Source: Sinohyriopsis cumingii (lineage: Eukaryota > Mollusca > Bivalvia > Unionida > Unionidae). From it: a stretch of 64,000 nucleotides of DNA. Position numbers and translations under genes: made by a program. Below the pieces are notes generated by a model. The model searched no databases, was not told where the DNA came from, and saw only the letters and a list, made by a program, of their open reading frames with translations. This document shows positions 43,304 to 53,900 of the stretch, one piece after another. Each line of letters begins with the position of its first letter. The first letter of the stretch is position 1. The stretch lies in contig CM068841.1 of the NCBI GenBank assembly GCA_028554795.2, forward strand, positions 21,624,308-21,688,307, written 5' to 3'.

Positions 43304-46302
43304 ATGGACGCATTTGATCTTGATGAGGCAGAATATATTATTCCTGAAGTTGATCGAGCCAAGAAAGAGTTCTTCGACGATTGAGCGATTCACACTTGGT
43401 CGACCTGGAAAACAAATTCCATTGATGCTACAATGAATCTGGAACGAGCTAAGAAAATAATCGAGCATATAAAGATCGAACACTCCGAAGAGCGATTTAT
43501 ATTTGGGATAAAATTTATCGCACAAATGCCCGATGATACCTGGATTATTCGCGATAAACGAGATCCAGTGCGTGGCGGTAAGAAAAATGTTATTCTCGAT
43601 AAAAATTCTAAGCCCGGATTGTTATTGGGAATCGATGGTCCTTATTATGCTAGGGCATATCCATCTAGTGCAGTCGTTTATAGAATTTATCGGCTAAATA
43701 ATAATCCGGATGTGAAAAATCTACCCGCGATGAAAGAATCACCGATGATAAATTGCGTGGCTGAACGCGTAATCGAACATATGAAAAACGCTCGACGTGG
43801 ATCTGGTTTAACACAATTAAGGCTAGATAAAATTAACGCGTGGGCAAGGACCGTTGCTAATGGTGCATCTGTGGACGATGTAGCTGCGTTGAGTAAAAAA
43901 CTTAAATTTCCAATTACCGTGAAGACGTTATCGGGAGAAATATTATATTCATCGCCGTATAGATCCCGAGGAGCACCAATCGAGATTGTCGATCATAATT
44001 CACATGCGTGGTCGCAGTCGGTAATGATATTTCCGCGGGATCGTATTGTTAAATTTTATCCCACGGAAAATTCTGCGGAGAATAATAATTCCGATGCCAT
44101 GTTTAGATTTATCAAAAAATTAAGCGCATCTGATCCAATATCGATATGGTTATTCTCGAGCGAGGAAAGATATGATCAGTTTATTTTGCCATGTGGCGAC
44201 ATTTACCGGGATGAAATATTACACGAGTCGATGAAAAAACTTGCGGTAAAATATTCGTCGAATCCCGATCAATTATTAACAAATTGCTTTACAATTCCGT
44301 CTGTGGCCGCTCATGCCGCTAGAGAGAAAAACTCGTGGAAGCCTACGAGGAACGAATTCCTCGCTGATATTCAACTTAGCTGTATCGAGTACGGCCATGG
44401 CGGATTGTGGAATACCAAGTACGATTTCGAAGATATGATTTCCGTTGACATGAGCGCGTGTTATCCTGGAAGTTTCCTTGGATATGGCGATTGTGCAGAT
44501 TATTTTGCTAAATTCGGCCATCCTACCAGCGAGATGACAAGAGTAGCAATTAACGGACCGTTGCCTGATTTTGTCATGACCGGATTCGCTTGCGTCACGT
44601 CGTTTGAGTTTGCTGAAAATTTGCATAAAATCTGCTACATTTGGTTTGGCAGGCATTTATCTCAGCGCCGTTGGGTCCCTACGGTGTTATTGAGATATAT
44701 GCTAGATTCGTCGATGTTAGTATCGTTGACGGTGAGCGAGGCGATTATATCCTACAGAAAACAGACCGATGTGTGGCTGCCGACGGATTGTGATAACGCG
44801 AAAGATATCGGAAGAAAAATAATCGGCAAATTTACTCAGGGTGGATCCGTTGATCACAAGCACAGGCACGCTAGATTATTTATCAACGACGCAGAGATGG
44901 ATTTTATAATAGCCGATACGGTATCACGAGGAATATTTTGTAATAGAGAGAATATTATGATTGATGGAGCAAAGTTAGGTACCGTGATTAGCTACCTTGA
45001 CGGAGAATCAGCGCAATATACGCATTTACGATCATCGATGCTCGCTTATGTTAGTATAAATTTGCTATCGATGATAAACAAATTTTCTGATATCGCGGTA
45101 AGAGTCGCAACAGATTCGTTTTATATCGATAAAAAATACCAAGATAGGCTGAAAAATTTAATCACCGATGGTAGCTCCTGGGGGACGTGGAGAATAAAAA
45201 ACGAGGATATTCTAGATTATTGCGAAGACGCTGATGTTGAAGATCGCGATGAATTTCATCGAGGTAAATTTGAAAAATCTTCGATTTTGGAAATATCGGC
45301 AGCCGCATCTGCATTTGACCCAATTTCACGCAGCAAATTCGTCTACCTAAATGGTCCTGGTGGTAGCGGTAAAACAACGAGAGTAATAAATTTATTTACG
45401 AACTCCGATATGATTGTATTGACTCCGACACATAGATTAGCGCGAGAAATAAAGCAGCGTGGCGTTAATTCGTGCACGTATCACAGTTATTTCAAATACA
45501 GCGGTGGATCATGGGACTCGGTTCGTATGGGAGACAAATATATCAACAAGATCATTATATTTGATGAGATTTGCACGGTGAATTTAGATATATTAAAATC
45601 GATCTTGACTTGGTTGGAAGGGAAAAATACCGCTGTGATAATGTGCGGGGATCACGGCCAACCTAATCCTATTGATGGCGAATCGCCTCACGAATGGCTC
45701 AGAAACTTCGTTGACTATTATGAGGAAATCGACGCTGATTATAGATCGACGGATATTTTGTTGACCGAGTTTAAAAAATTGATTCGATTACAACCAAACA
45801 TGATTCAGTGTGACGTCATGAGGAAAATAATCGACGAGACTCCGATGAGCGATTTTCTAAATTTGTGGTGTCCCGATCATCTGATCGTTGCTAGTAGAAA
45901 AATTGTTCGTGATATTATTCAGGAAATGTTATTCAAGCTGCATTGTGAGAAATTTCCAACGCTGCAGGTACCGTTATGCTACAGGCCCGCTAATACTCGA
46001 CGACAAAATATTAATATTATTTTGCCATGTGGAAAGGAAAAGATTTTGGTCCTAAATGATATTATCTTCGTTGATATTAGTCTTGTTAATGACGCGATAA
46101 ATGCAGAAAAATCACCGTGGAAATTAGGCTACGCAAAACAATACACTCGTCACAAGGATTAACCGTAGATGGTCAAGTTTGGATCGTCGATGATAGAATT
46201 TCCTGGTCAAATTTGGTATATTTAGCCGTGTCGAGAGTAAGAAAATTATCCCAGCTAGGACGAATTCGAGTAAATCACATAAGTGACGCTGGCGGTAGTT
46301 GA
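43304..46302 (+). pseudogene. PolB-like polymerase fused to SF1 helicase, with a TGA and a 3' frameshift
   Basis: Likely replication enzyme. The main frame (43,433-46,162) has 909 codons. Polymerase part: motif A VDMSACYPG (about 338-346), motif B-like YTHLRSSMLAYVSIN (about 525), motif C VATDSFYI (about 558-565). Helicase part: Walker A GPGGSGKT (about 641), VLTPTHRLA (about 663), Walker B IIIFDEI (about 707), CGDHGQP (about 740). The final helicase motifs (TIHSSQG, WSNLVYLAVSRV) lie in the next frame (to 46,302) after a minus-one-type change near 46,135. Upstream, ATG 43,304 is in frame with 43,433 but separated by TGA 43,382; either ATG could be the start. Convergent with the integrase, overlapping by 28 bp. 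Confidence 0.85.
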
Positions 46303-47240
46303 GTATCTTCTGGTACTATTTGTAATTCTTCTTTGGTAAATCCGCGTTGAGGCGCTAACGAATCTAGGATATAAATCGCTGGTCTTCCTGACGATCTTGT
46401 TACGGCGGATATTTTGTGTGTTGTAACGCTCCAGGTTGGGTCGGTTGCTCTTTTTCTGCCTCCTTCAGCCTCGCCTTCTTTATATAAATATCTGACTGTG
46501 ACGCTACCTAGTACAGGTTGAATTGTGGAATCTCGCTTTAGGGGTATATTCGATTTTGTAATTGCAATTGCGGGTTTCATTGCTATTGTTCGAGTCGTCT
46601 CATTATTCAGCGCGTTGATTACATGAGGCAATCTTGATACCCAATCGTGAGATCGATTATCTTGAATAAATTCACGCGCGTATTGGTATCCGAATAATCG
46701 TTCTGCAAGCGTTTTATTGAATCTTTCGACGATAGCTTGATTGTGATGAACACCTACGATACCGCGTCGGATTTTCACATTATTTTTTTTCATCAATGAA
46801 GTAACCGCGCCAAGAAATTCTCGACCTGGATCAACTTGAAGAAGATTCGGCCATGTCAACGGGGATCGTGAATAAATTTCGCTAAACGCCTTAGCGATCT
46901 CCGTTGCTGTTTTATTCGATAATGGCTCGGCTTCTTTATACCTGCTAGCGATATCAACGACTGTCAGGACATATTTATATGTGACTCCGTCGACGGTATC
47001 GTAAGGAAGAAACATAAGATCAGCCTGATGGACCTCATTAGGGACACTGACGGTGAAACTCGCGTACGGTATTTTTTTAGGCGGAGGAAGGTATATTTGC
47101 CAAATTGCCTGTTTCGATAACCACGATTCAGCGGTGGATTGTTTTACTTTAGCGGCTTTAGCGAGTTTGGCAATCGCTGATTTTCCTCGCCAGAATCCTC
47201 GCGGAGAATAATATATTTGTTCCATATTATTTACCAGCAC
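46275..47240 (-). CDS. Retroviral-type DD35E integrase
   Basis: Inserts the element and makes the target duplication. 321 codons, intact. Catalytic Asp74 (HQADLMF), Asp137 (LLQVDPGREF) and Glu172 (QAIVERFNK), with exactly 35 residues between the last two. A helical N-terminal part precedes the core. The C-terminal part is basic with short beta segments (SVTVRYLYKE, RPAIYILDSL); I see no chromodomain, unlike the integrase at 14,979. Start overlaps the end of the phospholipase gene by 14 bp; both probably come from one transcript. Confidence 0.92.
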   Translation of the reverse strand: MLVNNMEQIYYSPRGFWRGKSAIAKLAKAAKVKQSTAESWLSKQAIWQIYLPPPKKIPYASFTVSVPNEVHQADLMFLPYDTVDGVTYKYVLTVVDIASRYKEAEPLSNKTATEIAKAFSEIYSRSPLTWPNLLQVDPGREFLGAVTSLMKKNNVKIRRGIVGVHHNQAIVERFNKTLAERLFGYQYAREFIQDNRSHDWVSRLPHVINALNNETTRTIAMKPAIAITKSNIPLKRDSTIQPVLGSVTVRYLYKEGEAEGGRKRATDPTWSVTTHKISAVTRSSGRPAIYILDSLAPQRGFTKEELQIVPEDTQLPPASLM

Positions 47241-47562
47241 CGAATACTAATTTACCTTTCATCGCGCCTTTTATCAACCAGGATGCCAATTTCTCTTTGA
47301 AACTTTTGTCAGGAATCGCGTTTAGTGCGTGAATTAGCTTGATATCAGCGAGATGTCTTTGTTGTAAATCTCCGCTGCGATATGCGAGGTCGTGGTAGTA
47401 ACAAGCGCTATCGATGGCGTTTACCGGATCTTCACCCTGAAATGGTTGGTTATTATCGTCGAGTCTGATATCGAGTCTCGTTCCGGGTCCACAATAATTG
47501 TATCCTGGCAGATGCTTTTCTCCGGGATATTTTGCCCAGGGCAACCCAGGTAGATTTGTCAA
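47227..47562 (-). CDS. Parvovirus-type phospholipase A2
   Basis: 111 codons, intact. Calcium-loop motif YNYCGPGTRLD (residues 21-31) and catalytic pair His57-Asp58 in DSACYYHDLAY, in the spacing of the VP1-type phospholipase A2 used by parvoviruses to leave endosomes. The C-terminal half is helical (ADIKLIHALNAIPDKSF, KEKLASWLIKGAMKGKL). Here it is a stand-alone protein or a separate virion protein. Same strand as the integrase, overlapping it by 14 bp. Confidence 0.9.
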   Translation of the reverse strand: MTNLPGLPWAKYPGEKHLPGYNYCGPGTRLDIRLDDNNQPFQGEDPVNAIDSACYYHDLAYRSGDLQQRHLADIKLIHALNAIPDKSFKEKLASWLIKGAMKGKLVFGAGK

Positions 47563-47590
47563 GGAGGCTGCGATATCTCCTCCGGTTCTT

Positions 47591-47734
47591 CTATTTTTTT
47601 TTTACAAATCTAAACTTGCGCGTCTTACAAACTTCACATTCTCCTGCGATTGCGTTCCTGTTGTTGCGTGTGACGATTTCGGTTGGATTTATCGTAGCTG
47701 TGTGCTTGCGGCACTTAACACAATATAGATCCAT
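47591..47734 (-). CDS. DUF5679-like zinc ribbon
   Basis: 47 codons from ATG 47,734 to TAG 47,591. MDLYCVKCRKHTATINP, then ECEVCKTRKFRFVKKK: two CxxC pairs in the arrangement of the DUF5679 family as I know it, found mostly in viruses; function unknown. The frame is open further upstream to 47,905, but those residues are the antisense of the ATPase Walker A region and are not expected to belong. Divergent from the ATPase, the two starts being 14 bp apart or less. Confidence 0.75.
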   Translation of the reverse strand: MDLYCVKCRKHTATINPTEIVTRNNRNAIAGECEVCKTRKFRFVKKK

Positions 47735-47747
47735 GTATTTTAGTAAC

Positions 47748-48398
47748 ATGAATGTAATTGATTTTTCCGCCACGAAACGACGCGAGCAAATAAAACATAA
47801 CGCGGTATTACCGAATTCGATTAGAATGATAATCATTGGACCATCTGGATCTGGTAAGACGCAGTTGTTACTAAATTTGATCATGCGATGGCTAAAATGG
47901 GACAAATTGTACTTGGTTGCACCATCCGTTGACGATCAGCGATGTTATCAAGTGCTAAAGGAATTTAGCGACAATACCGACGAAGGCACAATCGAATTCA
48001 TCACGGACATCAATGAAACTCCATCCGTGGAGAATTTGGACGGCGATGTTAATAATCTTGTTGTATTCGACGATGTTATGCTGGACAAGCAGACCAACCC
48101 GGCTAGGATATTCTCGCGTGGCAGACACAAAAACACCGATGTTATTTACGTAACACAGAGATATACGCAGATTCCAAAGGTGATTAGGGACAATTGCAAT
48201 ATTTTATCGGTATTCAATGGCGTAGACACGCACACGCTGAGAAATATCCATCAGACCTGGTGCAACGGTGACATGGATATAAACAAATTTAAAAATTTAT
48301 TCAGCCGCGCTCAGGCAACGCCGCATGGGTTTATCACGATAAATCTTCACGATCCACGCAGTCGGTATCGAATTGGTCTCGATCAAATTTATTCATGA
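47748..48398 (+). CDS. A32-like genome-packaging ATPase
   Basis: 216 codons from ATG 47,748. Walker A GPSGSGKT (31-38), Walker B NLVVFDDVMLD (103-113), and a TQRY segment (136-139) typical of FtsK/HerA-type viral packaging ATPases. Would pump the genome into the capsid. ATG 47,748 is preferred over upstream in-frame ATGs (47,733 and 47,532), because sequence before it is antisense to the zinc-ribbon gene and lacks family features; 47,733 is possible. The stop lies 2 bp before the right inverted repeat. Intact. Confidence 0.9.
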   Translation: MNVIDFSATKRREQIKHNAVLPNSIRMIIIGPSGSGKTQLLLNLIMRWLKWDKLYLVAPSVDDQRCYQVLKEFSDNTDEGTIEFITDINETPSVENLDGDVNNLVVFDDVMLDKQTNPARIFSRGRHKNTDVIYVTQRYTQIPKVIRDNCNILSVFNGVDTHTLRNIHQTWCNGDMDINKFKNLFSRAQATPHGFITINLHDPRSRYRIGLDQIYS

Positions 48399-48399
48399 G

Positions 48400-48639
48400 A
48401 AAGCAGCCCAACGTTGCAACAAAAAACAACAAAAAATTCCCTTCATTTATTTTTCCTGTCTCGGATGCTATATTTACTAACGCACCGGCGCGACCAACCG
48501 ATGCACTCGGTCTGAAATGCATGAAAATTAGCTTCCGTAGAAGGCTTTATTTTTTAAATCTGAGGCTTCTACGGAGAAAGTTCTCGTAGGAAGCTTTATT
48601 TTGGCTGGACGCACTGGTCTGTACAACTTCCCTGCTGCT
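48400..48639 (-). repeat. Right terminal inverted repeat
   Basis: 240 bp, reverse complement of 33,529-33,759 with one substitution and a short T/A-rich indel. Outermost bases GCTGCT. Carries the same internal hairpin as the left copy. Confidence 0.95.
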
Positions 48640-48646
48640 CAGGTAT
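48640..48646 (+). repeat. Target-site duplication, right copy
   Basis: CAGGTAT, identical to 33,522-33,528, directly after the right inverted repeat. Confidence 0.85.
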
Positions 48647-49367
48647 TAACTCAGAAAAGAATGTGACAGCCAGTTGAAAAGGAATTTTTTTATACACATT
48701 TACATGATACCTAGTTTACCAAAACCTGCAACTATAAATCTTAGTACCATTAAAAAAATCGAGGGCTAGGAGTGAAATATAAGTTTCTCGATTTAGTGTG
48801 CATGCCCTGTCTCTTGGGAGATTTTTAACCTCCCTGCCTTCAATCCAAACATATGTTCATGGATATGACTCAAGTTAGCATTGAATTTGCTTTGGATGCA
48901 TGTGAACACTAAAGTGACTCAATTGTCTCCAAGGACTAACGTTTGGAAACTGTTTTCAGAAATATATCATGGGCCACAGTTGATACCTTTATAACGTCAA
49001 AAAATCCATTCCTTCGGCCTAAACAAATCTGAGTACAATGATAAGGTATTCAGTTAACTTGTTGTGTACACATGTTAGCCCTAATCCCATTACTCAGCCA
49101 CCCATCACTGCACCGATCGTAACGGCTAGTAGAACAGTTCATATATCCGGTAGACTGGTTCTGGCTGGCTTCTGTAATGCATGGATTGATCGCGTAAATC
49201 TCAACTGTAAAAAAAAAAAACAAATCTTAATTTACAGAAGAGTTAGATTGCAGCTAGTAAAAGGTACGTGCGGTAGATGGCCTGTAAACGGTATTTCCGT
49301 CCTACCACAGCTAGAATTACATATATGTTAAAAATCCGGTTAGCACTGATTATATGTAACCGGGGCA

Positions 49368-49370
<3 letters not shown>
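48647..49370. other. Integrin intron 3 after the Polinton, nothing recognised
   Basis: The open frame 49,038-49,331 has no recognisable content. No splice-flanked exon with integrin sequence was seen here. Confidence 0.5.
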
Positions 49371-49413
<43 letters not shown>

Positions 49414-50040
49414 GACTTTGTATAGCGCCTAATCTTTAGAAGCTCTAAGCGCTTTACAACATTAGACAACACCTATACGATAAAAAATATATAATAATAT
49501 TATTACAAAAACAAACACCATGAAAGTAGAAAAACATTAAAAAATAAAAAACATACTGAGAATATTTCAGGTAGGAAACATTATTAGGTCTTTAAGTTTG
49601 TTCTTGCAGTCGAAATTAGTGAGTTTTGAGAGCCCTCTTGAACGTGATCACTATGACTTTGTGTCTAAGTTCAGTGGGCAATTCATTCCACGTTGCTGGG
49701 CCCTGGTATGCAAAAAGAACGCTGTCCATATGACTTTGTTTTCATAGTGAGAATAATGAGTATACGATTGACAGAACAGGAGCGTAAGTATCTTGCTGGT
49801 ATATACACATGGGGGAGGTCGGATAGGTATTTTGGACTAGAGTCCGACAGTGAAACGTAGCACAGAGAACAAATTTTGTGTTTGATTCTGGATCGAATGG
49901 ATAGCCAGTGTAGGGTACAGAGCTGCGGGGAAGTGTGCTCTGATCGTGGTACTCTAAGTATGATCCGAGCAGCTGTGTTTTGAACTTTTTGAAGTTTCTG
50001 GAGTAGATATATCCCCATTATAAGGGCCGCATGATTTGTA
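49370..50040 (-). mobile_element. 5'-truncated LINE: end of reverse transcriptase ORF, 3' tail and (ATT)n
   Basis: Minus-strand frame from about 50,030: LLQKLQKVQNTAARIILR, RIKHKICSLCYVSLSD, SPKYLSDL, typical of the C-terminal end of CR1-like reverse transcriptases. After the stop comes a tail with AGCGCTTAGAGCTTC and TAGGCGCTATACAAAG, ending in an ATT repeat (49,372-49,410). The order of coding end, short 3' tail and microsatellite identifies the insertion's 3' end. The GT tract at 50,046-50,082 lies at its truncated 5' side. Confidence 0.8.
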
Positions 50041-50044
50041 CACA

Positions 50045-50045
<1 letters not shown>

Positions 50046-50082
<37 letters not shown>
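50046..50082. repeat. (TG)n microsatellite
   Basis: About 18 TG units just before integrin exon 4's upstream intron segment. Confidence 0.95.
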
Positions 50083-50084
<2 letters not shown>

Positions 50085-50306
50085 ATTCACGTTAGTACCG
50101 TAATAAGAGACAGACGGAGAGAAATACGAGAAACTAATTACTATCTATACTATAATGCGAAACATTACTTTGGGGAATATATTACACACATACACATAAA
50201 TACGTGCACAGAAGCACGCATAGCGAGAGAAGGAGGAGGGAACATAGAAAAAGAGAGAGAGTGGAAACATGGACAGATAGAGCGATATACCGTACATATT
50301 TTGCAG

Positions 50307-50555
50307 TTTGTGTGCGCACATCACTGGTATGACCAGAACCTGAAGTTGGTTGGTACAGACACTTACGAGAGGCATTACTTCCAAAATGGCATGTGTTATG
50401 AGTCGGATGCATCGAAGGGTACCAGTTGGGGAAAATTTCCGCTTTTGACCCTTGAGGGACAAAACTTCGAAAACAAAACAGATTCACGTGGATCTGTAAT
50501 CTACTACACTTGGGGATTTGGAAGTCTTGGCATAGCAGTTCATTACGTAGGAACG
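50307..50555 (+). CDS. Integrin alpha, exon 4
   Basis: 249 bp between TATTTTGCAG and ACG|GTAAGA, phase 0 at both ends. Encodes FVCAHHWYDQNLKL, the region where integrin alpha chains have a V-x-C-A-x-R/W segment, then ERHYFQNGMCYESD with the partner cysteine. A propeller repeat follows (YYTWGFGSLGIAVHYVG). A longer open frame from 50,031 runs through the upstream intron and is not the coding start. Confidence 0.9.
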
Positions 50556-50799
50556 GTAAGACTACAACGACAAAGAAACATACAACCATGCAAACAAACA
50601 AAAAACAAGCTTTTTCCTATTATTTTCCCTGGGTGCTGATAAATATAATTTTAATCTTATGATGTTTTTCGCAGTATTTTAGCTTTGCGTTGCTGTTCAT
50701 TTGATATTCTTCATTATTATCTTGTTTATTCATCATCAATTAACTTTTCCTAAAGGTTTTACTGATTTCTTGTCATATAATTATTATTATTTTTTGCAG

Positions 50800-50848
50800 G
50801 ATTACGCAGATGTATTGATCGGTACACCCGGAGTACAGTCTTGGACAG
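50800..50848 (+). CDS. Integrin alpha, exon 5
   Basis: A 49-bp exon, TTTTTTGCAG| to ACAG|GTAATA. Encodes DYADVLIGTPGVQSWT, a FG-GAP repeat end. Phase 0 in, phase 1 out, continuing into exon 6. Confidence 0.88.
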
Positions 50849-50989
50849 GTAATAAAAACATGATTATAATTCAGCAAGTATAAATAAATGAACATGAACA
50901 AGAATAATTACAGAAAGAATAATAAAAAAATTATTCATATTTATATTGTTTGGGTGGATGATTATTTTTTGGCCTTCCAAGAAAGCGAA

Positions 50990-53900
50990 ACCATTTTGGT
51001 TTCAATCATTGACGACTCAGTCTCGAGAGACCATGCGAATAGCGTCCTTGGAGTGTCATCTGTCTCTGGGGTGTTGGCAACGTCTGTTGTGGCTGTGCAG
51101 GCCTATGCGCGAGTGACAGTCCTTATTAAAGTTCGTGCACACATGCTGGAAAGTCTGAATTACTGCGGTTGATGCCGCGCTCTTCTTTCTCTCACGTTTC
51201 ACTCCCGCTAAATGGTCTCTCCTCGCATTGGCAATTGCTATGTCCTTGCTTAATGTCATTCTCCAGGTGCATCGGTCCTTGGACAGCGCTTCTAAGCCGT
51301 TGAGTGAAATGTCGCATGCCTTCATGTCCCTCTTGCACAATTCCTTGAAACGGAGTGAAGGGCAGCCGACTCTTATGGTGCCAGTTGCCAGCTGTCCATA
51401 TAGGATGTCCTTTGGCAGCCTCCCATCCTCCATGCGTTAGACGTGTTTCAGCCATCGAAGGCGGCGTTTGCTCAGCGGAGAGTACATGCTGGGTAAACTT
51501 CCACGCTGTAGGATCTCGATGTGTGGGACGCGGTCTTGAAAGCTGATTTTCAGGATGCGTTTATGGCACCATATATGGAAGGAGTTGAGCCAGTGCCCTT
51601 TGCTCATGTAGGTACTCCAGATCTAACTTCCATATATAAGGGAGCTGAGAACGCAGGCCTGATAGACTTGGATCTTGGTGTGCTCTGTCAGCGCGTTGTT
51701 TTCCCACACCCTCTTCGTTAGTCGTCCCATGATGCGTTTTCATTTCCAAGTCTTCTGTCCAGCTCCACATCAAGTGAGAGAGTGTTGCTGATGGTTGACC
51801 CCAGGTGAGTAAAGTTGTTGACTGTTTCCAGGGTGACATCGTCAATTTTCATGGAAGGGCAATAGTGGTATCTTGCACACTGACGTTTGTCTTTTCCAGG
51901 CTGATGGTGAGTCCAAACTACTTGCAGATATCAGAGAAACGGTCTCCCAGTCTCTGGAAGGCGTCCTCGGTGTGGGTCACAAGAACCGAATCATCTGCCA
52001 AAAGCATCCACCTGATGAGCACCGACCTCACTTTGGTCTTCGAGCGAAGGAGTGCCATGTTGAACAGCCTCCCGTCTGACCTGGTGTGTAGATATACGCC
52101 ATCAGTGGACAAGTCGAAGGCATAGGACAGAAGCAGGGAGAAGAAGATCCCGAAAAGACTTGGCGGTAGCACACATCCCTGCTTCACGCCGTTGTTGAGT
52201 GGGAATGAAGCTGAGGAGGATCCATCATACAGGACTGTTCCCGCCATATCGGCATGGAAAGAGGTTATCATGCTGCGGAAGTGTTTGGGTTCTTTTGGGA
52301 TGGGCGGGGGCAACCGATCTTACTGTGGAGTTCAAAAAGGCCCTTCCTGCTGGCCAGGTCAAAGGCCTTGGTGAGGTCGATGAACATCATGTAGAGTGGT
52401 TAACCTTGCTCTCTAATCTTCTCTTGGAGTTGTAGTAAGGAGAAGATCATGTATGTCGTCGACCTGCCTGCTATGAAGTCGCACTGGGATTCCGGGTACA
52501 CACGGTACGCAAGCAGCTGAAGCGTGTAGAGTATGATGCGGACATACACTTTGCCAACGATGCTCAGAAGCGAGATCCCTCTGTAATTATTACAGTCACT
52601 GAGGTCGCCCTTACTTTTGTAAAGGGTCACAGTCTGGCGTCAAGCATGTCTTTGGAGACTGTTCCTTCCTCGCAGCAGATGCAAAGTAGCTCATTCAGCA
52701 GCTGAAGCAATGTTGGTTTCCGACGTTTGATAGTTTCGGGCGGGATGCTGTCACTGTCTGGTGCTCTGCCGTTTGGAAGGGAGTCGATTGCTTTGCTGAG
52801 CTGATCTCCTCTAAGGTGGGCACTTTGTCGAGCTCCTCCATGATGGGCAGTTTCTTTATGCTGCTAAGGGCCGCATCGGTGACTGACGTTTCTCGGGAGT
52901 ATAGCTCTGAGTAGTGTTCCACCGATCTGGTTATCTTCTGCTCATGGTCAGTGATCTTCTCTCCCATTAGAGATTTCGGAGGGGTGGGCGAACCCTTTCA
53001 CTGTAAGGCCTAGAGCCTTCTTGATGCCGCTGTACATATCTTGGATGAATCCGGACTCGGCAATGCGCTAGATTCCTTCACACAGTTGTTGTCAGTACTC
53101 GTTCGTGCACTTTCTAATGATGCGTTGGGTGTTGGTTCGAGCACATCTGAGAATAGCAAGCGTCCGTTCATAAGGAAAGTTTTTTTAAATCTATGAAGGC
53201 TTTTCGTTTGTCCTCTATAACTGGTTTCATCTTTGATAAGTGAGTTGAACCAGTTCTGGCTGGGCCGCTCATTCTTGCCAAACGTGGACACAGCTGTGCT
53301 GTATACGGCACCCTTCATGGCGTTTCACTTGGTTGTAGAATTGTGCTGTGACAGGTCCGGGAGAGCATGGTCCACGGCGGACACATTCTCCTCCACATTG
53401 GAAGGGACCGACATTTGCGCAGTGTTTATGCGAGGGCTTCCTTTGGTTTTGAGCCGTGTAGTGTGTGTGGCTATAAGTGCACCCTGCTGATCACGAGGGC
53501 GTGGTCGGAGTCGCAGTCTGCACTGTGGTAGGTTCTGATGGAGAGGACGCTGTTAAGGACAGAGCGCCTGGTGATGACCAAGTCGAGTTGGTGTCAGCGA
53601 TGAGACCTCGGGTGTTTCCATGACACTTTGTGTTGTGGCTTACACTTGAAGAAAAATGTTTGTGACGCACAGGTCATGGTAGGTGCACAGCTTCAGCAGT
53701 CTCTAACCATTTTCGTTGGTCTTTCCAGTGCCATGATGTTCGAGACAGGTATGCCATGACTCGTGGTCCGCACCTACTCTGGCATTAATGTAGCCGAGAA
53801 GGAATAGTTGTTCGTCTTTGGGGCATCCTTTGATCTGTTCGTCCAGTCGTCCATAGAACTGATCCTTTGTTTCTTCTGAAGATGTGAGGGTGGAGGCGTA

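Larger units (their letters stand above)
33529..48639 (+). mobile_element. Polinton-like DNA transposon/integrated virus, 15,111 bp
   Basis: Bounded by inverted repeats starting AG and ending CT, and by a 7-bp target duplication. Carries integrase, packaging ATPase, capsid proteins, core protein/protease, fibre, phospholipase A2, an HNH nuclease, small zinc proteins and a PolB-like/SF1 helicase fusion. Gene content differs from the canonical Polinton at 8.4-23.4 kb (no standard PolB, no chromodomain, different capsid genes). The full set for virion formation and integration is represented, but several genes carry single lesions. Inserted in intron 3 of the integrin gene, its long plus-strand genes parallel to the host gene. 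Confidence 0.92.

Noticed and set aside
47532..47747. 72-residue N-terminal extension of the packaging ATPase
   Set aside because: It is antisense to the DUF5679-like gene and part of the phospholipase leader, and shows no family features; ATG 47,748 or 47,733 is more likely.
50031..50639. 202-residue open frame as a gene start
   Set aside because: It runs through a GT microsatellite and intron sequence; only 50,307-50,555 is coding, as exon 4 with proper splice sites.
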